NCBI RefSeq assembly: GCF_932526225.1
Contig: NC_064044.1
Span: 4,811,747 to 4,875,746, forward strand
Direction of reading: 5' to 3'
Length of the DNA stretch: 64,000 nt
Source: Nematostella vectensis
Taxonomy: Eukaryota > Cnidaria > Anthozoa > Actiniaria > Edwardsiidae
This document shows positions 33,330-45,406 of this stretch, piece by piece. A program made the translations under genes and the position numbers. The notes under the pieces were generated by a model that saw only the letters and a list, made by a program, of their open reading frames with translations, searched no databases and was not told the DNA's origin. Within the stretch, counting starts at the first letter, position 1. Every line of letters begins with the position of its first letter.

Positions 33330-36300
33330 TTAACGTGCTGCTGCCTCGTTTACGTAGCTCATGGGCATGTCGCGGGCGTCATACATCTGCTCGTGCTTTG
33401 GCTGAAATGAGAAAAGTAATGATCTAGTTTATCATTATGTGTATAACTTTTCCATATAATGCTACCATTCGGAGAATCTATGTGTTGTATCCCACAATGC
33501 TTTGTGAGTGTCGAATTAAAAACAATTTAGAATTCCTCTTTCACTGAAGTGATAGAGGGAATTCTAAATTCTCAACTGAAGTGAAATAGGGAATTCTAAA
33601 TTTCACCGAACAGCGCTAACGCGGCCCCGAATGCGCCCTAAATCGCTTAAACGTGGAAATAATAGACGGCTACAACATCATGTTAGATTGAATTTATTAC
33701 AATTTTATGGAAGAATACTTGCATAAAGTAACAACTCCATATTTTCTCTCTAACGGTTCAATAAACTCATTGACAGAGCTTGGGCTACCTGTGCATTCAC
33801 CAGGCTTTTATACCAGGATTCGATGAGTTCGTTAAAAATAATAATAATAAAAAATACTGAGGCAAGCGCGCAGTGCTCCAGAAACCTGAATTATATTCAA
33901 GATTACCACCACGAAAACAAGGAGAACAATATTCCATGTTCGCGCAGGGACTTCGAGCAGGGGGTTCGCTTGTTTGTTTGTTGTTTTTCAACTTAGCAGA
34001 TCGAATTTAACGGTATACCTCCTCCCCTCGCCTTTCTACATTAATACCCCAATACTTTATACAGACTTACACAGACTTATGTAAACTGCAGGGAAAAGAG
34101 GCGGGTACCCCCATGGTATGTATCTCTTTCTGTGGACATTTATACAAAATCAAGATGGCCGCCATTGGTGGTCATGTGATTTCGTTGACATGGTTACCTT
34201 ATGCCAGGTTTTCATGCAGCAGGATCCAAGACCGTGAATGAGGGAGATAACAGCGTTAATAAACTCCAGGCATCCTAACACCAACATAATAATGCACAAG
34301 ACTCGAGAGCGGTTCTTGTTCTGTTGCTTAAAGTCATTGGTAGTGTAGCTCCACCAAGGAAAGCTTCCGACGTTCTCGATGTCGTAGAATGCCATGATGG
34401 CCATGGCGTAACACACGATCACCGCAGAAGCCAATGCAATGCAGAGCAAGGAGAGGATCACGAACCATAAGACCTGCGAATGATTGACACGTGTCAAACA
34501 TGAGCATGACAACAAAGGAAATGGATCAATGACCTGACGATGACACAATGATTCAACGAACTGACAACGCAATACAACAAGCGACACAGTCTGTGAAGGG
34601 CTGATAACGACGTGATAGCCTAACAACAACACAACGGGACATGATAACGAGACAGTGATATGAAGAAATGACAACGAAACAATGGTCTGACGACAAGCTA
34701 ACGACACAATGATATGACGAAATTATGACGACACAAGGATAAGATGACATAATAGCGACACAATGACATGGCGTCATAATAACGACACAATGATATGGTG
34801 ACATGATGACGACACTATTATATGGCGACATGATAACGGCACAATGATATGGCGACATGATGACGACACTATGATATGACGACATGATGACGACACAATG
34901 ACATAACGAAATGACAACGACACAAGGATATGACGACATGATAGCGATACAGAATTATAGTGTAACGATATGATAAAGCCATGACGACACTACATGGCCA
35001 CATGATGACGACACAATGATATGACGAAATGACAACAACACAATGATATGGCGTCATGATGACAATACAATGATTTAACGACATCATGGTGACACAATGA
35101 CGTGACGCCACAATAATATGGCGACATGACAACGACACAATGATATGACGACATGATAGCGACACATAATAGTGTAACGATAAGATAAAGACGTGACAAC
35201 ACTATGATATGGCGACTTAACGACGACACAATGACATTACGACGCGATGACAACAATGATATGGTGACTGAAATCAAACGTATTGATTAATAATCATTTT
35301 GGGATACTATCGTTAAATGAATAACTCACAAAGCATCGTTTCGGTGGCATATCCATTTGTCTATGTGATCCAATGATTGCTACAGCCCCGGTAAACATCA
35401 TCTGCCAAGAAAAAAAAATAGTTAAGGCACTTGGTCCCAAAATTAAGTTGCACGATTGACATAAAAGTTTTTAATTTAATTAATAAGTGGTAATTTTTAC
35501 ACATAAAGCCACACTTTTCCCAATTCAGTAATCATTAAATTCAATCTCTAATATCAAAACTGCTGTAAATTCCGTCACGCCTTTTTAACTCCTCTTGCGA
35601 ACGTTCATTTGGGCTATGGAAAGAATTTTAGAAACCTTTGCAAGCATTTACTGGGTTTTTAAATTTGGTTCCTTTATCTGGAAATTTATTATCTAGCCCA
35701 AATGAAAAGAAAGTTCAAATTATTAAAGGTTTTAGTGTTTTTTTTTTATATCTTCGGCAAAGATTGAAATCAAACGAAAACGGTCTCATCATAACAGACT
35801 CCTAAAGAAGCTTGTAACTAATAGTTCATCATATACATGGTATGGTATAAACCACCATATTATACCATTATATTATATTAATCATGGGTAATAAAAATGG
35901 TTAAAATAAATTCATTTTATATTTTGTAATTGAAAGATGAATAAATCTCTCTTACACGAATGTGTAAATTTATATTTAAAAGCCTAAGTATATAAAACCC
36001 AACTATCTCTTTACGTAAATGAATTGGCCTAACGCTAATGTTGCTTTTTAAAAAGCAAAGCCTCTGTTAGGGGCCTTGATCGGTGCTTGCTTAATGTGCT
36101 TCAAAGTTTTAAATGCTTTTTTGATCACCTTTATATTTTTCATGTTTTGGCATGCTCGAATTCCAATTTCGAATTCGCGCACTATATAAAACAATTCCCA
36201 CAACTTTCCGGTCATAGCATGCTTTCAAGTGCTCAAGAACTATTCGGTAGCCGTTCTATGAAAAAGTTTTAAATCGTGAGGTATATAAAGCTCAACTCAC

Positions 36301-36450
36301 CAATCCACCAGTCCATATTCCTACAAGAATAATACTACTCCAGTGGTGGACTTGTAGCCTGACTACAATCCCGAAAAGCACCAACAGACCACCAAAAGTC
36401 GCGTGCAAGACGCCGATCACTTTAGCGGGGGTATTGAATGAGTAAGTCAT
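33330..36450 (-). CDS. MS4A/CD20-like four-transmembrane protein
   Basis: Predicted plasma-membrane tetraspanner of the MS4A type. Exons right to left: 36301-36450, 35330-35401, 34198-34473, 33330-33401, all phase 0, giving 189 aa. Hydrophobic segments: about 10-31 (VIGVLHATFGGLLVLFGIVV), 39-62 across the exon 1/2 junction, 75-101 (VLWFVILSLLCIALASAVIV on), and 132-158 (ending GLGSCC). A loop with SFPWWSYTTNDFKQQNKNRS sits between TM3 and TM4. The short cytoplasmic tail, encoded by the last exon, ends MSYVNEAAAR; YVNE fits the pYxN consensus of Grb2-type SH2 ligands. Exon 3 could also read on to a stop at 34150, but the AAG/GTAACC donor joined to a clean acceptor at 33402 gives a better tail. 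The start is the first in-frame ATG; a longer out-of-frame ORF lies upstream. Confidence 0.72.
33517..33605. repeat. Short palindromic GAATTCTAAATT repeats
   Basis: AATTTAGAATTCCTCTTTCA faces TGATAGAGGGAATTCTAAAT, with a second AGGGAATTCTAAATTTCACC copy after it. It would fold into a ~20-bp stem. Located in the last intron of the MS4A-like gene. Confidence 0.6.
34495..35270 (-). repeat. Degenerate minisatellite in MS4A-like intron 2
   Basis: Dozens of copies of a ~27-30-bp unit of the form ACGACACAATGATATGACGA plus CATGATG, highly variable. It fills most of the intron between exons 2 and 3. The overlapping Cys/His/Val/Ser-rich ORFs on the minus strand arise from the repeat and are not genes. 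Confidence 0.85.
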
Positions 36451-38015
36451 CTTTGCGAGCAAAAGAGAACTTGTTATCGTTCTCACAGCAAAAGCTTTGG
36501 TCTTCTCTTGGTCGATTTATGCCAGAGAGGGTTCCAAGGGGTTCTAGAATATAGTATTGTGGCTGGGCATTCTGCTCACACGAGAAGGGATTGGTTGAAT
36601 TAGCGAAGCGCGCAATTCGTGTCACTCTGCCCACACTAATGGCGGAATTCCGTTCCATCAGACTCTTTCACCTGTGACGAGCTGAGAGTTCGAGGGCTTA
36701 CGAGACTTATTCTGACACGAATGTCTTTCTCTTGTTCGTTATTGGGGCACATTTGTTATCTGGAGGCTCCGCTGTAAAGCTAGGCTCCATTGTTTGCTTC
36801 GCAACTTTGTATGTTCTATAAAACAGGATTTTAGTAAACCGCTAGTGATGATTTTTTTCATAACATAGAAGCCCATCCGACGATTTCGATTTTTTACATC
36901 GCATTTCCTATTTTTCTATCTTTTTTTTATTTTAGTAAATAACATTATACAAATAAATACACGTTTCAAAGATACATCTCAAAATTTCTAAAATTCATTT
37001 GGTCCTTATTTATCTTTGCGTCCTGTTTCTCTTTTTCTGCCGGAATTTAAATTTCCAAGAGCAGATTTTACCAGTCTTTTACGGCATATCTTTCATGCCC
37101 CTCTAAAAAGCTATCAAGAAGCAAAAGAGAAAGTCATATGACTACAATCTATATTTTGATATCTATCTCTCGATGTTACGAAAAAAGACCTTGCTTTCCT
37201 CTTCTCTCGCATTAGCCCCGAACTTAGCAAAAGGGCCCCCGAAAGGTCTATGGCGAGCACTTGCGAGCTTGCGAGCACCCCGTTTTTATGCGAGGCCGAG
37301 CATTTTTAGTTGTTGAATAAATCGAGCTGCAAGCACATCGAAAAATACAATGCGAGCAACGTGGAAAAAGCAGCTATAATCCGCACCGTGAGAAACTTTG
37401 CGTTACGTCATCCTTTAGCTATAAGTAAACGCTCTATTTCTTGCGTGACAGTAAACGGGACACGCAAGGCGATTTAGTGGGAAGGGGAGGGGAGGGGAAG
37501 GCAAGAAAAAGTGTCCAGTGTACGAAAGCGGAATTGCTTTCTAAAAAGAAGGCAATTTTTTTACAAGGCATTAAAGAAAAAGAAGAAGAAGAAGAAGAAT
37601 AGAAGAAAAAGAAGAAGAAAAAGAAGAAGAAAAAGAAGAAGAAAAAGAAGAAAAAGTAATAACAGAAAGAAAAAGTGTATGTTGTTGTTGTCGAGAAAAG
37701 CACACAAAAAAGCTCTTTTCACAAGATATATCATATTTGTTTGTCTCACTGCAAATCATTCCATCACTAAATGTTTCGGATGCTAGACATAACAAGTGAC
37801 AAGTAAAAGGCAGATGAAAGATACCCCCATTGTCGTATCACATTCAATTAACTTCTGTCATCATTGTGTTACTATAGTCAACTATCCGGCCAATAGCCAT
37901 CAACAAGCGTGACATAGTGTGACCTTTATCGGGCTAAGAATTTAACGCATTGTTTGGACTCCAAGAAGATCGTCCCCGGCCCATACAAAACGCTGCTTGA
38001 ATCTGTTCTTGAAAA
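36451..38015. other. Divergent intergenic region with GAA microsatellite
   Basis: Lies between the MS4A-like (-) and tropomyosin-like (+) genes, so both promoters are expected here. 37574-37657 is an (AGA/GAA) tract that produces false poly-Lys and poly-Phe ORFs. No further gene recognised. Confidence 0.45.
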
Positions 38016-38777
38016 ATGGCATTGGAGCCACCGGGAGAGCGTAAAAATATGATCAAGGGAAGCATCAAGTCGTTTAAAGAACGCACCGCAGTATTACAGG
38101 CAGAGTTAAAGGAGTATGAAAACAAGAGACGAGAATTTGAGATCGAAACCAAGAACCAGCGGGTACGGGAGAGTCGAGCAAAGCAACAGATGCAGCGAAT
38201 GAGGCAGAGAATGCAGGACATCGATGTGAAAATGGAAAAGAACGAGAATAAATTGATGATTCTAAAAGACAGATTGCACCAAGCAAGACGACGCACTCAG
38301 GATAATTTAGAGACGACGAAATTTCTTGAAGGGTCTCATGTTGATTTGGAGGGTAAGACGAAAGATATACAACAAGCTCATGAATATGCTGCTCTTATGA
38401 GGAGAAAAAGGATGGCTAAGGAGAAAGAAATTCACGCATTAGAAGACAAGATTGCAATAGCTGAAAGGCGTTGCACCAAAGCCGAAGATAGGGCGTTTGT
38501 TATTAGAGAGAAACTCGCAACACACAGGCACCTACAGGGCAACCCCCAGATCTCTGAATCAGAGGTTTACACTGGTAATGACGATATGGACAGAAGGGCT
38601 AACCACTTACGACAAAAAATCAACAAAGCTGTCATCCGGTACACGAAGGCCGAGAAAAAGGCAGCCAACTTAGAAAATAAAGCCGAAGTTCTTGAGATCT
38701 CCTTGGAGAACTACGAACGACGCTTCCGAGATTTTCAACAAAGTAAACGCGAATTGATGAGCTCTAAATTATTTTAA
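38016..38777 (+). CDS. Tropomyosin-like coiled-coil protein, intronless
   Basis: Single-exon 253-aa protein, ATG at 38016 (AAAATGGCA). Nearly all residues form a charged heptad-repeat coiled coil rich in Lys, Arg and Glu, without Pro after the first six residues apart from one short break (GNPQISESEVYTGNDD, about 176-191). Blocks such as LEGKTKDIQQAHEYAALMRR, EKEIHALEDKIAIAERRCTK and KAEDRAFVIREKL resemble metazoan tropomyosin order (SLxRRIQLVEEELDRAQERL region), and the length is close to short tropomyosins (~248-284). The start lacks the usual MDxIKKK N-terminus. An actin-binding role is inference; other coiled-coil families remain possible. Flanking genes are intron-rich, so retroposition is one explanation for the lack of introns. 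Confidence 0.6.
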   Translation: MALEPPGERKNMIKGSIKSFKERTAVLQAELKEYENKRREFEIETKNQRVRESRAKQQMQRMRQRMQDIDVKMEKNENKLMILKDRLHQARRRTQDNLETTKFLEGSHVDLEGKTKDIQQAHEYAALMRRKRMAKEKEIHALEDKIAIAERRCTKAEDRAFVIREKLATHRHLQGNPQISESEVYTGNDDMDRRANHLRQKINKAVIRYTKAEKKAANLENKAEVLEISLENYERRFRDFQQSKRELMSSKLF

Positions 38778-40765
38778 TGTTGTGTTTATTTATAGACTGA
38801 AATGAGTCGTGACAAATAGGATTGAACTGCTGTGGTCTAAAACGCAGTTTGGTAGAATTACAAAACTATGCATGGTTGAGGCTTATCGGAGTATGAAGAA
38901 AATCTTAAAGCACTTTCTTAGCGATAAACACTTCGTCTATGGAATGCCTCGCAAGCTGCAGCACAGCTTTACTGGCTGTTTAAGTGTCAGATTATGCGAT
39001 GTTTATCCTTTGTTAGGCATGACGGATCATTTCACTATGGAATTATCTATTGTTCTTTACATATGGTTCCCAAAACAATGGGGTAGCCTGAGTCTTCGTT
39101 GAATTTATACAAACAGGATTTGATTATATTTTCTAAAGCAGTGTCTTCTTTGCAATTGTCGTGCTTAATCTGTTAAAGAACATCAAAGATGAAGATTTAG
39201 GTAAAAAAGACTATCATTAGATTAGTATGTTACTTAGCAACCACTGTAGAATATCATTAAGGGGGCCGTGCCACGAGTTTCCCGTGGGCCACGGTTTATT
39301 AAACAGTTCAACAGCCTGTCATTGGAGGGAAGATGGACGCCAGTCTGGAAGGTACTTTTTAGTCATCTGTTTCATAAACCTTTCTCACCTAACCTCGATT
39401 TAACGATCCTCTATACAACGAAGTCATCGGTATAAGAAACAATTTCCTTCCTTTAGCCCGGCCAAAATTACAGTAAAACGTATGGAACAGAACCTCGATA
39501 TAACGAAGAGATTTTCCCAGTCCCTTGGCACTTCGTTAAATCAAGTTTCTTCTGTAAATATATTATAGTAGGCAAAAAGGATTTTGCTTGAATCGTTAGA
39601 CAGGAGAAATAAAAAGGCTAGGAACTCAGCCCCTGACAGAACCGTCACTTCGAATCCGGTTGAACAAAAGTCGATCCAAAATGTGATTGATTTTGAACCC
39701 CAGGGGCGTCGGGAGGGAAGTGGCAGGGCCCCCCCACACACACACACACTTTTCGGAGCGAATGTTTCTTTATATATGATCGTTTTTTCTTTTTTACCAG
39801 CGGTGTTCAAGCCGTACATATGCAACCGTCAACAAATTTGTTACAAACCTAGGTTTTCCCCCGCGTTCTTATAAATAGAGCTTTTTTATCTTAAAAAAAG
39901 ATTTGAAACAACTACACACCCCTCCCCATCATATTAAAAAAATTGAGCAAAAAATTGTCGTTTTTGCCAAACGCGGTCACTTCTATATAAGGAAACTAAT
40001 ATATTCCTTATTTGGAAAATCTGCATGATTCTTGTAGTTTTTAAGGCGAGCGTACCCAAGGAGCTTCGTAAACTCTATGACTTGTAACCAGAAGAAAAGA
40101 AAAAACATCTTTAGTTAGTTGAGAATGTCCCTGAAAAGAAACTAAGTTTCCTCAGTACCAGACCCCCAAAACGACAACGTTTTCTTCATATGGAAACCAC
40201 TACCCAACCTCCCCCCCCACTTATCGGACCACTCCGCCGCCCCTGAATCCAAATGACTCCAACATTTCGACTTCCGCAAGAGCGATATACGCGTATTTCC
40301 AAATACGTTATCATTGAATATAAATGGCATTTGGCAAATGGCCGGTCTATTACCGTAAAGGACCGTGGTTCCATTTAATTTTTTCGAGTCAGGAGAACAT
40401 GGATCAATCATAAGATATGTATGTTTCTGAGCACGAAAGATATGCACACGTGCACGACTAATCACAGGAGAACTAAAGTTTCAGTATGATGATAGAATAA
40501 CCACACTGCTATAGCAACACGCTAATTCCCAAGAGACGCAAGCGGAAAAAAGACCCCGATATTTTGAGCTGTGTGTGGCGTAACCTACGAAAGACAGGCC
40601 TGGGATCCTGGTTATTGCCTCCCCATTAATGCGCGGGTACCCCAGGTTCCTTAGTGTTGTACAGTTCGCTAGATAGCGGTGCTGGGCCGAAATCTTCAGC
40701 CTAGCCGTAAAGCTCAGCTGCCATGCGGCGTTTCAGCGTATGTCTGGAATAAGTATGGTCTATTT
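38778..40765. other. Intergenic with pogo-like TIR relics
   Basis: 39385-39550 contains AACCTCGATTTAACGA, CAGAACCTCGATATAACGAA and an inverted TTCGTTAAATCAAGTT. These resemble subterminal sequences of a pogo/Tigger-type element different from that at 29409. A CACACA tract lies at 39734. No coding exon recognised. Confidence 0.45.
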
Positions 40766-41671
40766 TTTTCCTTAAAAGCGCTGTTCATTATGTTAATTAC
40801 TTATCCTGTCCTTAAAATCGTGCATTTTTTCCCTAAAAGCGCTGTTTATTAACTACTAATCCTGTTCTGAAAATTCGTGCATTTTTTCCCTAAAAGCGCT
40901 GTTCATTAATTACTAATCCTGTTCTGAAAATTCGTGCAGTTTTCCCTTAAAAGCGCTGTTTCTTTACTAATCCTGTTCGTTAGGGGCTGTGCAGTTCTTC
41001 CTTAAAAGCGCTGTTTCATTACTAATCCTGTTCGTTAGGGGCTGTGCAGTTCTTCATTAAAAGCGCTGTTTCTTTACTAATCCTGTTCGTTAGGGGCTGT
41101 GCAGTTCTTCCTTAAAGCGCTGTTCATTAATTACTAATCCTGTTCGTTAGGGGCTGTGCAGTTCTTTCTTAAAAGCGCTGTTTCATTACTAATCCTGTTC
41201 GTTAGGGGCTGTGCAGTTCTTTCTTAAAAGCGCTGTTTCATTACTAATCCTGTTCGTTAGGGGCTGTGCAGTTCTTCCTTAAAAACTCTGTTTCTTTACT
41301 AATCCTGTTCGTTAGGGGCTGTGCAGTTCTTTCTTAAAGCGCTGTTCATTAATTACTAATCCTGTTCGTTAGGGGATGTGCAGTTCTTCCTTAAAAGCGC
41401 TGTTCATTAATTACTAATCCTGTTCGTTAGGGGCTGTGCAGTTCTTCCTTAAAAGCGCTGTTTCTTTACTAATCCTGTTCGTTAGGGGCTGTGCAGTTCT
41501 TCCTTAAAGCGCTGTTCATTAATTACTAATCCTGTTCGTTAGGGGCTGTGCAGTTCTTCCTTAAAGCGCTGTTCATTAATTACTAATCCTGTTCGTTAGG
41601 GGCTGTACAGTTCTCCCTTAGAAGTGCTGTTTAATTACTAATCCTGTTCGTTAGGGGCTGTGCAGTTCTCC
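40766..41671 (-). repeat. 54-58-bp tandem repeat derived from the 3' end of the IGFBP-Kazal gene
   Basis: About 16 copies of CTAATCCTGTTCGTTAGGGG, CTGTGCAGTTCTTCCTTAAA, AGCGCTGTTCATTAATTA. On the minus strand each unit contains AACTGCACAGCCCCTAACGA then ACAGGATTAG, which is the last nine codons and stop of the neighbouring gene (NCTAPNEQD stop at 41638). So the array has grown out of the coding end into the 3' UTR. Distal units (40766-40960) are most diverged; units nearest the gene are most alike. Confidence 0.93.
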
Positions 41672-42286
41672 CAAGGTCTCTCGGTGATGACCCTGCCCTG
41701 GTCGCACGACGCTCGTCTCATCTCGCACTTGTTCAAGTAAAGCTTGCCATCCGATCCACACTTAGGAGTAACATCCGTGGGACAAGCCGCTGGGCAGATA
41801 CATTTCGGCTCACCGTCCACCATCAGGCAAAATGAGTGAGGGGGACTGGTGCACACTTTGTTCGAGCAAGAAGGTTTGGCTGTGTAGCAAAAAAGATATC
41901 TTTATTTCAATAAAATAAATTTGTTTTCAGAATTGTCAAACTTGCTTTAAAGTCCCTATAAACCTTTTTTAGTTGTTATTATTTTTGTTAATATACTAAC
42001 CCTTGACGCACTTGCCATGTGCGTTTGCTGAGTGGCCGACGAAATCTGACGTGTCACACTCTAGTCCCTTGTCGCACAAGCCAAATATACCCCATGGTCC
42101 TTTGCAAGAATCTCCCTCGACCTTGGCGCAGCGCTTGCAGCAGCCACAGACATCCGACACCAGTCCACCGCGGCATCTCAACTGTGTAACCGGGCGACAT
42201 TTTACCATGTTGCAAGGTAAACAGGACAAAGCATCGAGGCTCGAAATTGAAAAGCAGATGATGGAGAAAACAAGGAACGGCGACAT
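41638..42286 (-). CDS. Secreted IGFBP-domain plus Kazal-domain protein (IGFBP7/SIBD-like)
   Basis: Two exons: 42001-42286 and 41638-41879 (phase 1), giving 175 aa. Residues 1-19 are a signal peptide (MSPFLVFSIICFSISSLDA). An N-terminal IGFBP domain follows: CLPCNMVKC, then DVCGCCKRCAKVEGDSC matching the family GCGCCxxCA motif, and LCDKGLECD. Exon 2 encodes CSNKVCTSPPHSFC and a Kazal-type domain CICPAACPTDVTPKCGSDGK with YLNKCEMRRASC. The order IGFBP-Kazal matches IGFBP7/IGFBPL1-type and cnidarian single-IGFBP-domain proteins, but there is no Ig domain. Likely extracellular ligand-binding or protease-inhibitor role. The last nine codons lie in the first unit of the 54-58-bp array, so the C-terminus could vary between alleles. 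Confidence 0.82.
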
Positions 42287-45200
42287 TACGACTGTTTCTC
42301 CTGTAAACGAAAGAAGAAAAACACATCTCAGGGCGGTATGTGGTAATGGTTCAACCGATGACCGCTAGCAGCACTAGTTAACGCTAGTCTTGAGAAATAG
42401 ACGCCAAAAGCGACAAAACTACAGGCGAATAGTCATCGAGACTTGTGAAGAGTTCATTTTTTTTGGGGGGGGGGGAGGCGGCGAGTTGAAACAAAGACAC
42501 TTGGCAGCTCTTTGACGAACAACACACGAGTAGCTTTTTAGAAAAAAATATTGATTTTTTTTTTTATCGATGGGAGTGTCTAGTTTGTCAGAACCGTAGC
42601 ACGTAAGATTGGGGGGGGGGGGGGGGACAGCAACACAGAAACAATAGAGCCAAGAGATGAACTATTTATGCGTTACCCAAGAACCACTGCGAGCTACGGG
42701 CGCATCCATATTTTAAGAACGTTCGCATATTTCTCGCTCAAAGGAAATTCGTTTGAACATGCGCACGAGAGATGATTGCGAAGGGTAAGCTTTACCCCAT
42801 CGCAAAAAGAAATATCTAACAGTCCGACTTAGACCTGTGACGTCACGCGTACAAATGATGGAATCTTAATCAACTACGTACTTAATTAGTTTGCAGCAAC
42901 ACTTAGTGAGCTGCATTCAAAAGCAACCTGTTTCCTGGCTCGAAGGCCAAACGTACCCAAATCGACAAACATACACAGAAACATTGAGACTAGACGATTT
43001 GTATTGGTTTGATAAAAAGCTTGTTAAGATAGCATGTTTATCTTATGCCAAGAAAATAACTAAATTAGTCATACTAGGACCATGGGAAGTCAAATGAATT
43101 ATTTTTACTTTGTTTTCTTTAAGGCTAAGGATTTGGTTTTCCAGCTTTCTCTTTTGCGGCAAACTAAATTGAAATCAATACAGTTAGCCTACATGGAAGC
43201 GATTCAAATGGGATCTTTTGTTAAATAAAAGTTAAAAAATGCTCTATGATGCTCTCTACCAGTCATTAGTTGATCTTTCGATAACATTAATAGAAAAAAG
43301 AGACTTATACTTACGAGTTAAGCAGACTAGAAGTATTAATCCGATCTTACCTTCTTGCTTCTCGTTTTATCGACTGCGTTGTGATTTTATTAGTTGTTTA
43401 TTAACTGAAAGGGCACGGTCTGTAGGGCACGGTGAAAGGCAAGTAATTTTGATATCCATTAAGAAGATAGTATCAAATGGCAATGGCTTGTTGATGGCAC
43501 GTATAGCAGCATTCCCCGAGGAATAAAGGCGCGGCGGGACGAGAGTGCCATGGGACTCAAGGAGAGGCACAAAACACTTAGGGGGAGGTATTTCCAAGTA
43601 TTTTGGAAACGAAATGATAACGGCGACTGACATTTTTAATTATGAAGTGGCTTCCGCATCAAATACGTTTTTGCTTTTATTAATATATGTTTTCGAAAAC
43701 GTTTTTCTGAGTTTTTTTCTGTTCGATTTGGGCTATCGATTCTTTTTATTTTTATTTATTATTTTTTTTTTGGGGGGGGGGGGGTGCTATTAGGATTAGC
43801 AATGTTTAGTGAGTCAGTTAATTGGATAGCTCGTTGCATAATCACAGGTAGCCCAAGCTCTTTATTTGCCCTAATGATATTTACGGTAAACATAGCGGGA
43901 AAACAAAATGAGTGAAAAATAAAAAAATAAAAACTTGTTGAAAAGACGTGTGTAGTCTAGTGTTGTGTTCATGTTTACTTTTTGCGTGTTCTTTTGCCGT
44001 ATTAAAGCGCCTTATTCAAGATTCCGTAAATATCATTCAGGGACAATGGGCTACCTGTGGAATAATATTCACGAACCGAGGGTCGTCTTATAATGACCGT
44101 ATGACAAAAGATGATTTAAAAAAGACCTTCTTAAAAACCTTTAATAGGTCAACTAAAAGAAGATAGAACATGTGACGATTCTTTTAACGAAAGGATATGA
44201 CTGAGAAATATCAGAAGTCATTTGTCTCTTCTGATAGATATAATCGAGATGATCGCCAAGAAAGTCACTTTTAGTATAATATGTCATTATACTAAATAAT
44301 ACTTCCCAGAGCAGGGTCAGGGTTGTAGCAAGCCTTGAGTGCTCAAAGTGCCTAACTCTCTTTTACTGCCCTCGGAGTTGCTCATCGTGCCCTGTAAGAC
44401 TGGACCTCATTATGCGATCCACAAAACGATGTGGTCTTCTGTGCCCCCCTTCCCCAACCCCCCTCTCAGTCTTTTAGCACAAGCAAGTAAGCCATTCCAT
44501 TTAACTTTCTCTTATTTGTCATGCTTACTAAGGCGGCGGATGGGGAGGGGCAGCAGTTGTTTGGCAAAACAAACTAGAGGGTGCAACCAATTATATCATA
44601 CCACCGACTGGGTGCCTCCTCCCCTTCACTTGTGGGATCACTCCGCTGTCCCTATACAAGTGATAGCTACATGTTTACCCACAGGATTGAAGTCAACATG
44701 GATTTGATCCCTGAAGCATAGCTAGCAAAATAGTTGTGGTCGTACAGAGTGGGGGCACAACATAAGTAAGCCTACCCCTGTGTTATTTCCCTGAAAGGGG
44801 GGGGGCGTGTTAATTATGTAGGGCCGTAATTAAAGGGGGGACGTGTTAATTATGTAGGGACGTAATTAAAAGGGGGGGGACGTGTTAATTATGTAGGGAC
44901 GTAATTAAAGGGGGGACGTGTTAATTATGTAGGGACGTAATTAATTTAAAGGGGGTACGTTTTAATTATGTAGGGACGTAATTAAAGGGGGGGACGTGTT
45001 AATTATGTAGGGACATAATTAAAGGGGGATGTTGGGTGGGGGGTCTAATTACCGCAATACCGCACAAACTTTTTGAAAATCCCGCAATACCGCAGAAAAT
45101 TCGGAAATATCGCATACCTGAAGGACGAGCGTTTTGAAGAACATGCGCGACACCCGATCATTTTCCAGGTTTCCCGCTAGATCATCCCGTGGGCGAATCC

Positions 45201-45392
45201 CGAGAACCGCAGGACTACATTACATTACATAAAATCTTGAATAGGCGAGCAGGCTGCTTAGGGCTTGATGCACCGTACAAGTAGCTGTAATCCTCATATT
45301 TTTTTTTTCCGCAGCGTTACATTTACCCGCCAATTGCAAGTCTGTCACGTGATATTCTGGCGTAGGCCAGCGGTTTTACAAGTCAAACAAAC
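42287..45392. other. Divergent intergenic region, no gene recognised
   Basis: Between the IGFBP-Kazal gene (-) and GCP5 (+). G runs lie at about 42467 and 42611-42625 (after CACGTAAGATTG, a string shared with 5859 and 7783) and at 43774-43785. Short ORFs at 42891-43097, 43239-43526 and 43948-44166 have no recognisable domain and no splice partners that I could support. Confidence 0.45.
44795..45030 (+). repeat. ~35-bp tandem repeat GGGGACGTGTTAATTATGTAGG
   Basis: Seven copies of GGGACGTGTTAATTATGTAG then GGACGTAATTAAAGG, differing mainly in G-run length. Located upstream of GCP5. Contains ACGT and TAATTA cores, but no regulatory role can be shown. Confidence 0.88.
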
Positions 45393-45404
45393 ATGGCGGC
45401 TTAG
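45393..45404 (+). promoter_or_regulatory. Minimal upstream ORF before the GCP5 start
   Basis: ATG GCG GCT TAG in AACATGGCGGC context, the strongest-looking Kozak in the region, ends two bases before the GCP5 ATG at 45407. If both are in the mRNA, GCP5 translation needs leaky scanning or very short-range reinitiation. It depends on the transcription start, which is not visible. Confidence 0.5.
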
Positions 45405-45406
45405 AA

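Noticed and set aside
34495-35277. Several Val/Ser/His/Cys-rich minus-strand ORFs
   Set aside because: Frames through a degenerate minisatellite in the MS4A-like intron.
36422-36658. 78-codon ORF MERNSAISVGRV on the minus strand upstream of the MS4A-like start
   Set aside because: Out of frame with the membrane protein and ends inside it; more likely 5' UTR or chance, though a frameshifted upstream ORF cannot be excluded.
37434-37795. Poly-Lys/Arg and poly-Phe/Ser ORFs
   Set aside because: Come from the GAA microsatellite.
42003-42368. 121-codon plus-strand ORF
   Set aside because: Antisense shadow of the IGFBP-domain exon.
42891-44166. Three short plus-strand ORFs
   Set aside because: No motifs, no convincing splice partners, AT-rich intergenic context.
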